Counted from the stretch's first letter, positions 35,253 to 44,960 are shown. The stretch: DNA of 64,000 nt from Ornithinimicrobium cerasi (GCF_003702705.1 NZ_QZMN01000011.1:82592-146591), one strand, 5' to 3'. The notes: generated from the sequence alone by a model not told the origin. Program-made: numbers and translations.

Positions 35253-35813
35253 TCAGCGGCGGTAGCCGTTGGCGCGCGGGCAGATGTGCCCCGCCGGGTC
35301 GAGGGGCTGGCCGCAGAACGGGCAGGATGGCCGACCGCCCTCGATCGACGCGGTGCACCGCTGCGCGAACGCCCGCGCCCTCGCGGGCTCCAGGACGATG
35401 CTGACGGCCTGCGGCGGCCGACCGGTCCACGGGTAGTCGGCGGTCGGGTCGAGCTCCAGGATGTCCTCGACGTCCGGCCGGTCGAAGGCCTCGACGACCA
35501 CCCGCCCGCGCTCGGACTCCCAGGCCACCGAGAGCCGCTGCACCCGGAAGTCGTCGTCGAAGGGCGCGTCCAGCGGTGCCTTGTCGACATACGGCGCCGC
35601 CGCCTCCTCCGAGCCCGCCTCCGCAGCCACCTCGGCCACGAGCTCGACGAGGGAGAGGCCGAGCAGGCGCACCTGCTCCTTCTCCAGGCTGACGGTCGTC
35701 CGCCGGGTGCCGTCGCTGACCTGCAGGAAGAAGGTGCGCTGGCCGGGCGGTCCCACGGAGCCGGCCACGCAGCGCTCCGGCGGGTCGTACACGGTGACGG
35801 CAGGGTCCGACAT
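35253..35813 (-). CDS. DUF3090-family protein with C-terminal zinc knuckle
   Basis: A 186-residue conserved actinobacterial protein. It starts with the family motif VTVYDPPERCVAGSVG. The last 25 residues form a likely zinc site, CPFC followed by H and C (CPFCGQPLDPAGHICPR). Function is unknown, but the gene is almost always beside the SCO1664 and phosphomutase genes, as here. The short intergenic distance suggests an operon. Confidence 0.92.
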   Translation of the reverse strand: MSDPAVTVYDPPERCVAGSVGPPGQRTFFLQVSDGTRRTTVSLEKEQVRLLGLSLVELVAEVAAEAGSEEAAAPYVDKAPLDAPFDDDFRVQRLSVAWESERGRVVVEAFDRPDVEDILELDPTADYPWTGRPPQAVSIVLEPARARAFAQRCTASIEGGRPSCPFCGQPLDPAGHICPRANGYRR

Positions 35814-35823
35814 GGTGCTCAGC

Positions 35824-36567
35824 CTACGTCCGGGCCGGGCCCGTCCCCGCGCCCCCACCGACCACCGCGTCGCCGCCGTCCGTGGGCGCAGCCGCGAGCC
35901 GTGCGGTCAGCCCGCCCAGGTCGACGGGGTCGCTGCCCGTGTCGTTGAGGCGCAGCACGAAAGACCGGGTGCTGGTGAGGTGCACGACGCTCACCGACGC
36001 CGGGTCGACGACGAGCCGCTGGAACTCGTCGAGCGGCATGGCGAGCGAGGCCGCCAGCACCGCCTTGATGACGTCGCCGTGGCTGACGGCCGCCCAGACG
36101 GCCGCCGGCCCGTGCTCGGCCTCCAACCGGGCGTCCCACCCATGCACAGCCTCGAGCGCCCGCTGCTGCATCTGGGCGATGGACTCGTGCTCGTGGTCGG
36201 CGTGCGGGGGGAAGGTCACCCGCGAGGGACGGTCCTGCACGTCGCGCCACAACGGGTCCTTCGCCAGCTCGCTGAGCGGGCGTCCGGTCCACGCGCCGTA
36301 GCGGGCCTCACCCAGCCGCTCGTCCGTCTCGGTGCGCGGACGAGCACCCTCGGGTATGCCGCCGGTCAGCCCGGCGGCGGTCTCCAGGCAGCGCTGGAGG
36401 GGGCTGGTGACCACCGCCACCAGGCCGGCGCCGGCGAGCCGGTCGCCGAGCCCGCGGGCCTGTGCGGCGCCGGTGTCGTCCAGGCCCACGCCGGGGGTCC
36501 AGCCGGCGAGGAGGCCGGAGGTGTTGGCGCTGGTGCGCCCGTGCCGCACCAGCACGCAGAGCGCCAT
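35824..36567 (-). CDS. MSMEG_4193-family histidine phosphatase/phosphomutase
   Basis: A 247-residue histidine-phosphatase-superfamily enzyme. The phosphohistidine nucleophile is in the N-terminal VRHGRTSAN, and the second catalytic His is in AVSHGDVIKAV. LGEARYGAWTG carries the acid-base region. The C-terminal 25 residues are Gly/Ala-rich and probably disordered. Its ATG shares one base with the stop of the upstream LLM gene, so the two are coupled. The substrate is unknown. Confidence 0.9.
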   Translation of the reverse strand: MALCVLVRHGRTSANTSGLLAGWTPGVGLDDTGAAQARGLGDRLAGAGLVAVVTSPLQRCLETAAGLTGGIPEGARPRTETDERLGEARYGAWTGRPLSELAKDPLWRDVQDRPSRVTFPPHADHEHESIAQMQQRALEAVHGWDARLEAEHGPAAVWAAVSHGDVIKAVLAASLAMPLDEFQRLVVDPASVSVVHLTSTRSFVLRLNDTGSDPVDLGGLTARLAAAPTDGGDAVVGGGAGTGPART

Positions 36568-37616
36568 CAGGCTCCGTCGTCGGCCAGGCGCGCGTGGGCC
36601 TGGACGGCGACCTCGAGCGCCTCCATGCGGGCCTCCCGGTCCCGGCCCCACGGGGCCACGGTCAGCGTGGTCAGCCCCGCGTCGCGGTAGCGGCGCATGC
36701 GCTCGGTGACGCGGTCCACGTCCCCCAGCAGGGACGTGTCGTCGATGAGCTGCGGTGGCAGCGCAGCGGCGGCCTCGGCCCACCGCCGGTCGAGGTAGAG
36801 GTCCTGGACGAGCGTCGCCTCCTTCTCGTACCCCATGCGGCAGGCGAGCTGGTTGTAGAAGTTCTGCTCCCTGCTGCCCATCCCGCCGACGTAGAGGGCC
36901 GGGTAGGGGCTGACGGTGCGGGCGCAGGCCTCCAGGTCGTCGCCGGTGGCCATCGCCACCGTGGCGGTGGTGTCGAAGGCGGGGGGCGGCGTGCTGCGGC
37001 GGGCCATCCCGGCCTCCAGCTGCGCGCGCTGCTCGGGGAAGTAGTCGGGGGCCACGAAGACACCCAGCCAGCCGTCGGCGATCTCTCCCGCGAGCTCGAG
37101 GTTCTTCGGCCCGACCGCGGCGAGGTAGAGCGGGATCGGCCGGCGGTGCGTGTGGGTCAGCCGCAGCGGCTTGCCCGGCCCGTCCGGCAGGGGCAGGGTG
37201 AAGTGCTGCCCCTGGTAGGTCACCGGCTCGTGGGCCAGCGCCATCCGCACGATGTCGACGTACTCACGGGTGCGTGCGAGCGGCCGGGCGAACCGGACCC
37301 CGTGCCAGCCCTCGGACACCTGCGGCCCGCTGACCCCCAGACCCAGCCGAAACCTGCCGCCGGAGAGGCTGTCGAGGCTGACCGCCGCCATCGCGGTGGC
37401 GGCAGGCGTGCGGGCGGGGATCTGCAGGACCCCGGCCCCGAGGCCGATGCGTTCGGTGCGCGCTCCGATCCACGCCAGGACGCTGACGGCGTCCGGGCCG
37501 TAGGCCTCGGCCGCCCACACCACGTCCACGCCGAGCTCGTCGGCGCGCTGGACGAGGGCGAGGTTCTCCTCGTCGCGCCCCTGTCCGAAGAACCCGCAGC
37601 TCAGCCCGAGCCGCAC
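36567..37616 (-). CDS. LLM-class F420-dependent oxidoreductase
   Basis: A 349-residue luciferase-like TIM-barrel enzyme expected to use reduced F420 or flavin. Visible blocks: LGLSCGFFGQGRDEENLALV at the start, VDVVWAAEAYGPDAVSVLAW and LGLGVSGPQVSEGWHG, the last typical of the F420 branch. The GTG start is at 37616. It lies 4 bp from the acidic-protein stop and overlaps the phosphomutase by 1 bp, so it belongs to one leftward operon. Confidence 0.92.
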   Translation of the reverse strand: MRLGLSCGFFGQGRDEENLALVQRADELGVDVVWAAEAYGPDAVSVLAWIGARTERIGLGAGVLQIPARTPAATAMAAVSLDSLSGGRFRLGLGVSGPQVSEGWHGVRFARPLARTREYVDIVRMALAHEPVTYQGQHFTLPLPDGPGKPLRLTHTHRRPIPLYLAAVGPKNLELAGEIADGWLGVFVAPDYFPEQRAQLEAGMARRSTPPPAFDTTATVAMATGDDLEACARTVSPYPALYVGGMGSREQNFYNQLACRMGYEKEATLVQDLYLDRRWAEAAAALPPQLIDDTSLLGDVDRVTERMRRYRDAGLTTLTVAPWGRDREARMEALEVAVQAHARLADDGA

Positions 37617-37619
37617 CGC

Positions 37620-37961
37620 TCAGCCCCGGGGCCGGTCGTCGACGTCGAACTCCTCGTCGTCCAGACCGACGTAGGAGTCATCCTCGTCGTCGAGATCTCC
37701 GTCCTCGCCGTCGTCGTCCTCGCCGTCGTCGTCGTCCTCGTCGAGGTCGTCCTCGAGCTCCTCGTCGAAGACCTCGAGCGGGGTCACCTCGCCGTAGGCG
37801 TCCATGAGGGCGTCGTCGTAGGCCGTGAAGGCCTCGGCGATGCGCTCGTAGGCCTCCACGACAGCCGGGTCGTCGTCACCGCGCTTGACGGCCGCGGTCT
37901 CCAGGTGGCGCTCCAGCGCGGCGACGAGCGAGGACAGGGCGGCACGCGGATCGGCGGTCAT
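37620..37961 (-). CDS. Small acidic protein, unknown function
   Basis: A 113-residue protein. The N-terminal 60 residues are helical (ALSSLVAALERHLETAAVKR, then AYERIAEAFTAYDDALMD); the C-terminal half is an extreme Asp/Glu run that should be disordered and could mimic nucleic acid or bind metal. Related genes occur in actinobacteria but I cannot name the family. ATG 37961 begins the helical part. It opens the operon that runs through the LLM, phosphomutase and DUF3090 genes. Confidence 0.82.
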   Translation of the reverse strand: MTADPRAALSSLVAALERHLETAAVKRGDDDPAVVEAYERIAEAFTAYDDALMDAYGEVTPLEVFDEELEDDLDEDDDDGEDDDGEDGDLDDEDDSYVGLDDEEFDVDDRPRG

Positions 37962-38043
37962 GGTGCGACCGTAGCGCGAATCGACGCCGTCCGTCGGGGA
38001 TATCCGTGCGCGCCGCGGGGCCGGTCCTATGCTGTCGGTCACC

Positions 38044-38229
38044 ATGGTCGAGTACGAGTTCCGGGAGCTCACCTTCCACCGCGCCAGCGACCGGTCGACG
38101 GTGCGCAGGGCCCTCACCGAGCATGCCGAGTACGGCAGCTGGGAGCTCGTGCGAGTGCGGCTCTTCTGGGGCGGGGTGCGCAAGGTCGTGCTGCGCCGCA
38201 AGATCATCCGTGTGCAGCGGACCGCCTGA
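38044..38229 (+). CDS. DUF5703-family small protein
   Basis: A 61-residue basic protein conserved in actinobacteria (MVEYEFRELTF, TVRRALTEHAEYGSWELVRV, VVLRRKIIRVQR). It resembles the DUF5703 family, of unknown function. Divergent from the acidic-protein gene and convergent with the M20 peptidase gene. ATG 38044 is the only suitable start. Confidence 0.88.
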   Translation: MVEYEFRELTFHRASDRSTVRRALTEHAEYGSWELVRVRLFWGGVRKVVLRRKIIRVQRTA

Positions 38230-38246
38230 CGCGAACGGTCCTGACG

Positions 38247-39590
38247 TCAGCAGTTCGCGACGAGCTGGCCCAGGACCCTCGTCCCGAAGCGGACCGAGTC
38301 CACGGGCACCCGCTCGTCCACCCCGTGGAACATCCCCACGAAGTCGAGGTCGTCCGGCAGCCTCAGCGGCGCGAAACCGTAGCCGGTGATGCCCAGGCGG
38401 GACAGGTGCTTGTTGTCCGTCCCCCCGGAGAGGCAGTAAGGCAGGACGTGCGCCCCGGGGTCCTCCTTGAGCAGGGCGCGGCGCATGGAGTCCACGAGCT
38501 CCCCCGAGGACGGGGCCTCCAGGGCGACGTCCTTGTGCACGATCTCCACCTCGACGTGCTCCCCGGCCAGCTCACCGATGAGGGCCAGCAGCTCCTCCTC
38601 GTGGCCGGGGAGGAAGCGGCAGTCCAGCGACGCGGACGCCGTCTGCGGGATGACGTTGTGCTTGTAGCCGGAGGCCAGCATGGTGAAGTTCGCCGTGTCA
38701 CGCAGCGTTCCCTCGACGAACCGTCGGGCCCCGCCGAGGCGCACGAGGAGGTCCTCGACACTGTCCTCGGACCAGGTCGTGCCGACGATCTGCGCGACGC
38801 CGTCGAAGAGCTCCCGGACCGAGGCGATGTAGGTCCGGGGCCACGGGTGGGCATCGATCCGCGCGATGGCCTCGGCCAGCCGGACGACGGCGTTCTCCGG
38901 GTTGGGAACCGAGCCGTGGCCGGCCCGCCCGCGCGCGTGCAGGCGCAGCCAGGCGATGCCCTTCTCCGCGGTCTGCAGGAGGTAGGCGCGGGTCGGAGCC
39001 CCCGTTGCCGCGTCCGGCAGGGTCACCGAGAAGCCACCTACCTCCGAGATCGCCTCGGTGCATCCCTCGAACCACCCGGGGTGCTGGGTGACGACGTGGC
39101 CGGCGCCCTTGACCCCGCCCGCCTCCTCGTCCGCGAAGAACGCCCAGACGATGTCTCGCGGTGGCTTCTCCCCCGACCGCGCCAGCTGCCGCAGGGTGGC
39201 GAGGAGCATGGCGTCCATGTCCTTCATGTCCACGGCCCCCCGGCCCCAGATCATGCCGTCCTTCTCCTCCGCGGCGAACGGGTCGACCGACCAGTCCTCC
39301 GCCTGGGCCGGCACGACGTCCAGGTGGCCGTGCAGCACCAGGCCGCCGCGGGAGCTGTCACGCCCCTCCGTCCGCACCACCACGCTGGCCCTCCCGGGCT
39401 CGGACTCGGTCAGCTGGGGATCGAGGCCCACCTCCTGCAGCAGGCCCACCACGTACTCCGCCGCCGCCCGTTCCCCGGGGCCGCTGCCGTCGCCGTAGTT
39501 GCTCGTGTCGATCTGGATGAGCTCGCGGCAGATGCGCACCGCCTCGTCCTCGGCGGTGGTGGTCAGCGGGACGGGGCCGGTGTCGGTCAT
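38247..39590 (-). CDS. M20-family metallopeptidase
   Basis: A 447-residue di-zinc peptidase/deacylase of the ArgE/DapE/CPG2 type. Metal ligands are in VLHGHLDVVPA (His, Asp), GRGAVDMKD (Asp) and FFADEEAGG (the catalytic Glu pair), with the last His near YGFAPL. The dimerisation domain is marked by GRAGHGSVPNPENAVVRL. It has no signal peptide, so it is cytosolic. The substrate is not determinable. It follows the giant peroxidase gene with a 78-bp gap containing a hairpin. Confidence 0.92.
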   Translation of the reverse strand: MTDTGPVPLTTTAEDEAVRICRELIQIDTSNYGDGSGPGERAAAEYVVGLLQEVGLDPQLTESEPGRASVVVRTEGRDSSRGGLVLHGHLDVVPAQAEDWSVDPFAAEEKDGMIWGRGAVDMKDMDAMLLATLRQLARSGEKPPRDIVWAFFADEEAGGVKGAGHVVTQHPGWFEGCTEAISEVGGFSVTLPDAATGAPTRAYLLQTAEKGIAWLRLHARGRAGHGSVPNPENAVVRLAEAIARIDAHPWPRTYIASVRELFDGVAQIVGTTWSEDSVEDLLVRLGGARRFVEGTLRDTANFTMLASGYKHNVIPQTASASLDCRFLPGHEEELLALIGELAGEHVEVEIVHKDVALEAPSSGELVDSMRRALLKEDPGAHVLPYCLSGGTDNKHLSRLGITGYGFAPLRLPDDLDFVGMFHGVDERVPVDSVRFGTRVLGQLVANC

Positions 39591-39629
39591 GCGCCCCACA
39601 GTAGGGGGCACGACCCCGGGCGCGACGAA

Positions 39630-39657
39630 GGGCCCGCCCTCGGGAGAGGACGGGCCC
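39630..39657. terminator. Hairpin between peroxidase and M20 genes
   Basis: GGGCCCG (39630-39636) and CGGGCCC (39651-39657) form a 7-bp stem, with further pairing possible in the 14-base loop. It sits just after the peroxidase stop (39669) on the leftward strand, so a terminator is the simplest reading. Confidence 0.55.
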
Positions 39658-39668
39658 CACGTCATACC

Positions 39669-42600
39669 TCAGCCGCCTGGCAGCACCTCCGAGGTACTGC
39701 CCTGGAGCACGCCCTCGTCGTCGACGTAGGTCGCCACGACACGCAGGTCACCCTGCGTCCCCTCAGGCACGGGGATCGTCTGCTCCAGCCCTGCGGACTC
39801 GAGCTCGGCGCCGGTGACCGGGACCCAGGTCCCGCTCTCGTCGAGCTCCTGCAGGGTGAACTGCGTCTCGCCCGCTGCGCCGTCGACGTCCAGACCGGCC
39901 TGCACCTCGTCACCCGACACGGTGGCGGTCAGCGGGGCTGCCGCACCGCACGCGGCACCCGTGGCGAGCACCACACAGCCGTCGGCGAAGTCGACCTGCT
40001 CGATGGCGTGGAGGATGTCCTCGCCCTCGTCCGAGGTCAGACGGTAGTAGCCGTCACCGAGGTCCTCGATGGTCACGTCCGCCTGGTTCGCCAGGTACTC
40101 GGCCGTGTCGACGGCACCGCCGGCACCCGGGTCGACCGCGATCTCGCGCACGATCTCGAAGTCACCGGGGTTCATCGTCCCGGCGAAGATCGCTGCCCGC
40201 ACCTGGGTCGCCGAGTTGTAGCGGGCACCCGTGGGCACGTGGAGCAGCTGCACCCGCAGGTAAGCGTCGCCGTCGATGAAGTCGTCCCCATCACGACCCT
40301 CGATCAGGTCGCTTCCGGAACCACCCATCAGCAGGTTGCCGTCGACCGGGTCGCCGGCCGCGTTCCCGCTCATGAACCGTGCCGCGTAGTCGTCGTGGCC
40401 CGCCGGCTGCAGGAGCTCCCGCAGTCCGTCGACCAGGTCCAGGCCCTCCTCGGTCAGCCAGTTGACCTCGGTGCCCGTGAAGGCGTCCGGGACGAAGCCG
40501 AGACCGCGGAGCACGTCGTTGCCGCTGCCGCCGGAGAGAGACTCCGTCTGCAGGTAGCGATCGCGGATCGCGGTGACGTCCGGGGGCTGCAGGTTGAAGT
40601 TCATGTCTGCATCGACCCCGGCGGTCGTCCCGTAGAACGTGACGTGGTCGAACCCGAACATCCCGTGGAAGCGGTCCGTGCCGCCGGGGCCGCCGACGAG
40701 GATGTCGTCGCCGCCCTCGGCGTCCATGTCGTCCGAGCCGGCACCGCCGATGAGGACGTCGTCACCGCCGATCGTGTCGTTCTGGAACTGCTGCGAGTTG
40801 TCACCGATCAGCAGGTCGGACGCCGCGAGGCCCTCCAGCCAGTCGTCCCCCTCGTTGCCGAACGGGGTCTCGCGACCCGGTCCGCCGACGAAGATGTCGT
40901 TGCCGGTGCCGAGGAAGCCGGTCGCCCCGTCGGAGTTGTCGAGCGGCTTGCTGACGAAGTCGTTGCCCGCTCCGGCGAGGAGCAGGTCGATCCCCGGCCC
41001 TCCGTCGATCGCGTCGTTGCCGTCACCGCCCTTGATGTTGTCGTCGCCGAAGGTGTCGGTGAGGATGTCGTCACCGGGCCCACCGAGGATGGAGTCGTTG
41101 CCCGACCCGCCCTCGATGCGGTCGTTGCCTCCGTAGCCGAAGAGCGAGTCGTCACCCTGCCCACCCTGAATGCGGTCCGGGAGCGTCCGGTTGCCGTGGA
41201 TGGCGATGTGCTCGTCGCCGTTCCAGCGCCAGGTCCCGTCGGGGAGCTGGGACAGCTGGGCAGGCAACGGGACAGGAAGGTTCTCCAGGTCGATGCTCGG
41301 GTCGGTGATCGTGAAGATGGACGCCGGAAGCAGTGAGGCGTCCGTGTTCCGTTGGATCAGCGAGGAGAACGAGTTCGCCTCCAGTGCCGCGAAGAGCTGG
41401 TTGCCCTGGTTGCGGAACAGGTAGTAGAACCGGTCGCCGAACTGCAGGTCCTCCAGCTGGGTCTCGAAGACGTAGTTGAACGTCGCTCCGAGCATCCCGC
41501 CGAACGGGTCGAGGGCCTCGGCGAGTCCGCCGACCCAGAAGTCGACCTCCTCCAGACCGGTGACCGTCTGACCGTCAACGTTGGCCCATGCACCGGTGGA
41601 CTGCAGGAACGCGATCCGGTCAGCGGGCGCCTGCGGGGCCGGGAAGAGCGCCTCGACGGCCTGCTCGAGGCCCAGGGTCACAGCGACCTCGCCACCGAGG
41701 ATGACGACCCGGCCCGGGTTCAGCCGCAGGATCTCCGCAGCCGTGGCTGCCGGAAGAGCGGTACCGGTGCCGGGCACCAGCAGGAGAGGCGACCCGGTGG
41801 GCGCAGCGGAGAGCGCGTCCGGATAGTCGAGGCCGGTTGCCAGGTAGACGGTTCCGCCGGAGTTGTCGGCGAAGGTGTCCTGGCTGATCGCCACCGAGGT
41901 GGCGTACCGGTTCGCTCCGGAGATGCGCTCGACGGTGCCGTAGGCTCCCAGCGCCGTGACCACGTCGTCGCTGACCGCGAGAGGACCACCGAGCACCTTG
42001 ATGTCGGTGACGTTCAGACGGTCCAGCTCGGCGGCGGTCACCGCCGGCAACCCCTGGTTGACCAGGAGCAGGGGCGAACCGTTGAAGGCGGCCGCTGCTC
42101 CGCCGGACAGGGCGTCCGGGAAGTTGAGCCCGGAGGCCACGTAGGCCGTGGCCGCCCCGCCCTCGAAGGCGCGCTGGCTGACCCGTACCGCGGTCTCGAA
42201 CCGGTTGACCCCGGAGACCCGGGTGACAGTGCCAGTCGTGGAGTAGGTGCCGAGCGAGTTCAGCACCTGCTCGGTCACCACGCTGGGTCCGCCCAGCACG
42301 ACGATCTCCGAGGGCTGCAGCCTCTCCAGCTCAAGTGCGGTGGCCGCGGGGATCGCGTTGGTGTCCACGAGCAACAACGGGCCACCGTCAGCGGCGGCGG
42401 CCGGTCCACCGGCGAGGGCGTCGGGGAAGTTGCGGCCGTTGGCCACGTAGACCACCGGCGCCGCGCCGGCGAAGGTCGCACGGCTCAGGGCAGCCGCCGT
42501 CGCGAAGCGGTTGGCTCCCGAGATCCGCTCCACGAGGTCCGTGGTGGAGGTGCCCAGGACGAGCGCCTCGGCCGCGGCGCGCTTGCCGACAAGGGTGTTC

Positions 42601-44864
42601 TCGGCGACGACTGAGGGGTGCGAGCCGTAGGCGGCGATGAAGTTGATCAGGGACGCCTGGCTGTCACCCCGTCCGAAGTTGCTCCCGTTGCGCAGGGCGG
42701 AGCCGAAGTCCTGCCAGCTCGAGTACGGCTCGAGGTTGGGGTTGCCGGACTCCTCGTAGAAGACGCGGCGCGCCTCCTGCAGCGGAGGGACACCGACGTC
42801 GCGTCCCCGCATGATGTTGATCGACGCAAGGTCGAGCGGCAGCCCCAGCAGGCTGTTGCGCAGTGTGCTGGTGACCAGCTCGTCCGTCTGGTTGGCGGGC
42901 TGCTGGGTCGTGCCGTTGACGAGGGCGCCGGCAGCCTCCTCCGAGGTCAGCCGGTCGGCTGCCGCGCAGGTGTTGGCCGCCGTCGGCTCCACCCGGCAGT
43001 GGAAGGCGACCGGGTTGAGGAAGCCGTCGAGCAGCGACGTCGAGGTGGTGCCGAATCCCTGCCGCTGGAGGTCCTGGTTGAGCATGGAGTGCCCGAAGCG
43101 GTAGACGACATGGGCGAACTCGGCCTTGATGGACGGGTCGATGGTCTCGTCGTAGCTGTTCTCGTTGAAGGTGATGACGTCGATCGCAGGCTGGATCGTG
43201 CGCGCGAACTCCTCGAACACGAGGTGCTGGTACTGCATCTCGTTGGCGAACCGAGCAGCCTGGAAGACACGCTCGTTGAACGACCAGTCGTCCGCCTCGT
43301 CCTGGTTCTGGTAGGCGGCGAGCAGCTCCTCGTTGCCGGGCTCGTTGAGGACGGTGTTCACGTGGTCGACGAGCCGGTTGTGCTCTGCGTGGAAGACGTG
43401 GTGCACGGCCGTCAGGCCGATGTTCTCGTTGCCACGACCGTCACCGGTGATGAAGTGCTCGCCGAGCAGGACGTTGTCGTAGCCGGCGAGCTCGTTGGGG
43501 ACCGCGCCGTGCGCGATGTCGTCCAGGAAGGACTGGTTCAGGCGCTCGGCGTTGACCGTCGAGATGGGGGCGGAGGGGTTTCCCTCGGCCACTCCACCCA
43601 CGTTCACGAGCTGGGGGAACCCGTTGGCGCCGGGGACGAAGTTGCCGTAGAGGTCCACGACGACGTTGGGGACCGACAGCACGTCTGCGTCACGGAGGGC
43701 GATGCCGAGGACGGACGCTGCCTGCGCCTTGACGTTGTTCCAGGTGGCCAGACCGCCGCTCGGGCTGTCGAGCAGCCGTCCCGTGGCCTGGGGCCGTCCG
43801 CCGACGAGCTCGTACTCCCTCAGGAAGACCTGGTGGGCGGGGTGCGAGGTGTAGGTCTGGTTCTGGTCCACGAAGGGCGTGGTGCGGTTCTCGTGCTCGC
43901 GCACGTCGTCACCGTTGCCCAGGATGCCGTCCGGGCCGGGCTGGTTGGTGGCCCGATCGAGCATCATGAATCGACGGTCCGGGGGGGTCACGTTGTAGAG
44001 CGGGTCGTCCTGGGCGAGCGGCACGACGATGGTGCCGCTCCCACCCTTGTTGACGAGGTCCAGCCCGTGGTCGAAGAACTGCCCGAACAGCACGAACCAC
44101 AGGTTGACGGGGGCCGAGAGGCCCTCATCAGGCATGACGTTGGGGATGAACACCTCGCCGGTCACCGGGTCGGTCGTCGAACCCTCGGTGTTGGCGGCGG
44201 CGTCCACAGCAGCCGGGTTGGCCGTGGAGGAGTCCACGATGAGGTTGCTGATGGTGCGGGGGTCGGAGTCGTAGACGAAACCGCTGGTCTGCTCGTAGCA
44301 GGTGGAGGCGGGGTCGTCGCAGACGGAGGTCGCCCCGGGCGGGTTAGGCGGACCACCGGCGACCGGGTCGCCATCACGCCAGTGGATGGGCAGCAGTCGC
44401 GGCATCAGCCGGTTCGAGGAACCGAACTCGGTCTGGCCGTTGACGAGGTTGTTGAACGACCCGTCCACGGTCCGCAGCCCGTGCGGGAGCATGGGGTCCC
44501 GCACGCACTTGCCACTCGTGTCGTCGGAGGTCGCGCAGACCAGGGAGTAGGACGTGTCCCCGGTGTTGATCGCGTGGGCGTGGGCCTCGGAGATCTGGAT
44601 CTGGTCCAGGATGAAGTCGAGGTCGCTGCCGATGAGGCGGAACGTCGGAACCGTCTCCGTCACTGCGGCGGAGGGCGCGACCAGCGAGGTCACGGCGAGG
44701 GGCGCGACGACCAGGGTCGAGGCGCTCAGGAAGCCCACGGCAGTTCGCCACCTTGATCTGAGCAGATGCACCAGCAACGCCACCCCGCCTACTGCCACGA
44801 GCACGACAGACACAACAAGCCAGACACTGGATCCCACGACGCGCTTCCCCTCGATCTGTTCCAC
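39669..44864 (-). CDS. Giant heme peroxidase with inserted CWB2 repeats and RTX-like repeats
   Basis: A 1731-residue surface or secreted protein. Residues of about 12-66 hold two hydrophobic segments serving as a membrane anchor or signal. An animal-type heme peroxidase domain follows, with distal H266 in GQFFDHGLD and proximal H592 in RFGHSML, then INIMRGRDVGVPP. Residues of about 777-1071 are three cell-wall-binding type 2 repeats (ERISGANRFATA, ANGRNFPDALAGG, IVVLGGPSVV). The peroxidase fold then resumes (STGAWANVDG, VDFWVGGLAE). RTX-type Ca repeats (GGNDRIEGGSGND) cover about 1235-1395, with one more near 1510. The tail is a beta domain. The GTG start is at 44864. Confidence 0.92.
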   Translation of the reverse strand: MEQIEGKRVVGSSVWLVVSVVLVAVGGVALLVHLLRSRWRTAVGFLSASTLVVAPLAVTSLVAPSAAVTETVPTFRLIGSDLDFILDQIQISEAHAHAINTGDTSYSLVCATSDDTSGKCVRDPMLPHGLRTVDGSFNNLVNGQTEFGSSNRLMPRLLPIHWRDGDPVAGGPPNPPGATSVCDDPASTCYEQTSGFVYDSDPRTISNLIVDSSTANPAAVDAAANTEGSTTDPVTGEVFIPNVMPDEGLSAPVNLWFVLFGQFFDHGLDLVNKGGSGTIVVPLAQDDPLYNVTPPDRRFMMLDRATNQPGPDGILGNGDDVREHENRTTPFVDQNQTYTSHPAHQVFLREYELVGGRPQATGRLLDSPSGGLATWNNVKAQAASVLGIALRDADVLSVPNVVVDLYGNFVPGANGFPQLVNVGGVAEGNPSAPISTVNAERLNQSFLDDIAHGAVPNELAGYDNVLLGEHFITGDGRGNENIGLTAVHHVFHAEHNRLVDHVNTVLNEPGNEELLAAYQNQDEADDWSFNERVFQAARFANEMQYQHLVFEEFARTIQPAIDVITFNENSYDETIDPSIKAEFAHVVYRFGHSMLNQDLQRQGFGTTSTSLLDGFLNPVAFHCRVEPTAANTCAAADRLTSEEAAGALVNGTTQQPANQTDELVTSTLRNSLLGLPLDLASINIMRGRDVGVPPLQEARRVFYEESGNPNLEPYSSWQDFGSALRNGSNFGRGDSQASLINFIAAYGSHPSVVAENTLVGKRAAAEALVLGTSTTDLVERISGANRFATAAALSRATFAGAAPVVYVANGRNFPDALAGGPAAAADGGPLLLVDTNAIPAATALELERLQPSEIVVLGGPSVVTEQVLNSLGTYSTTGTVTRVSGVNRFETAVRVSQRAFEGGAATAYVASGLNFPDALSGGAAAAFNGSPLLLVNQGLPAVTAAELDRLNVTDIKVLGGPLAVSDDVVTALGAYGTVERISGANRYATSVAISQDTFADNSGGTVYLATGLDYPDALSAAPTGSPLLLVPGTGTALPAATAAEILRLNPGRVVILGGEVAVTLGLEQAVEALFPAPQAPADRIAFLQSTGAWANVDGQTVTGLEEVDFWVGGLAEALDPFGGMLGATFNYVFETQLEDLQFGDRFYYLFRNQGNQLFAALEANSFSSLIQRNTDASLLPASIFTITDPSIDLENLPVPLPAQLSQLPDGTWRWNGDEHIAIHGNRTLPDRIQGGQGDDSLFGYGGNDRIEGGSGNDSILGGPGDDILTDTFGDDNIKGGDGNDAIDGGPGIDLLLAGAGNDFVSKPLDNSDGATGFLGTGNDIFVGGPGRETPFGNEGDDWLEGLAASDLLIGDNSQQFQNDTIGGDDVLIGGAGSDDMDAEGGDDILVGGPGGTDRFHGMFGFDHVTFYGTTAGVDADMNFNLQPPDVTAIRDRYLQTESLSGGSGNDVLRGLGFVPDAFTGTEVNWLTEEGLDLVDGLRELLQPAGHDDYAARFMSGNAAGDPVDGNLLMGGSGSDLIEGRDGDDFIDGDAYLRVQLLHVPTGARYNSATQVRAAIFAGTMNPGDFEIVREIAVDPGAGGAVDTAEYLANQADVTIEDLGDGYYRLTSDEGEDILHAIEQVDFADGCVVLATGAACGAAAPLTATVSGDEVQAGLDVDGAAGETQFTLQELDESGTWVPVTGAELESAGLEQTIPVPEGTQGDLRVVATYVDDEGVLQGSTSEVLPGG

Positions 44865-44893
44865 AGAATGATGCAGAGAACCCTGCGCTGCCG

Positions 44894-44922
44894 ACTATGG
44901 CCCTCGGTGAGGCTTCTCACAA
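44894..44922 (-). promoter_or_regulatory. Candidate promoter of the giant peroxidase gene
   Basis: On the minus strand, TTGTGA (44922-44917) and CATAGT (44899-44894) are separated by 17 bases, a reasonable sigma70-type pair. A transcript would start near 44887, some 20 bases before the GTG start at 44864. This is the most AT-rich part of the neighbourhood. Confidence 0.5.
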
Positions 44923-44960
44923 GACTTTGCCGGAACTTTACTCCCCGCCGCACCTCATCG

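Noticed and set aside
36462-41336. A 1624-residue plus-strand open frame
   Set aside because: It is antisense to the phosphomutase, LLM, M20 and peroxidase genes, all of which have clear motifs; no domain is seen in it.
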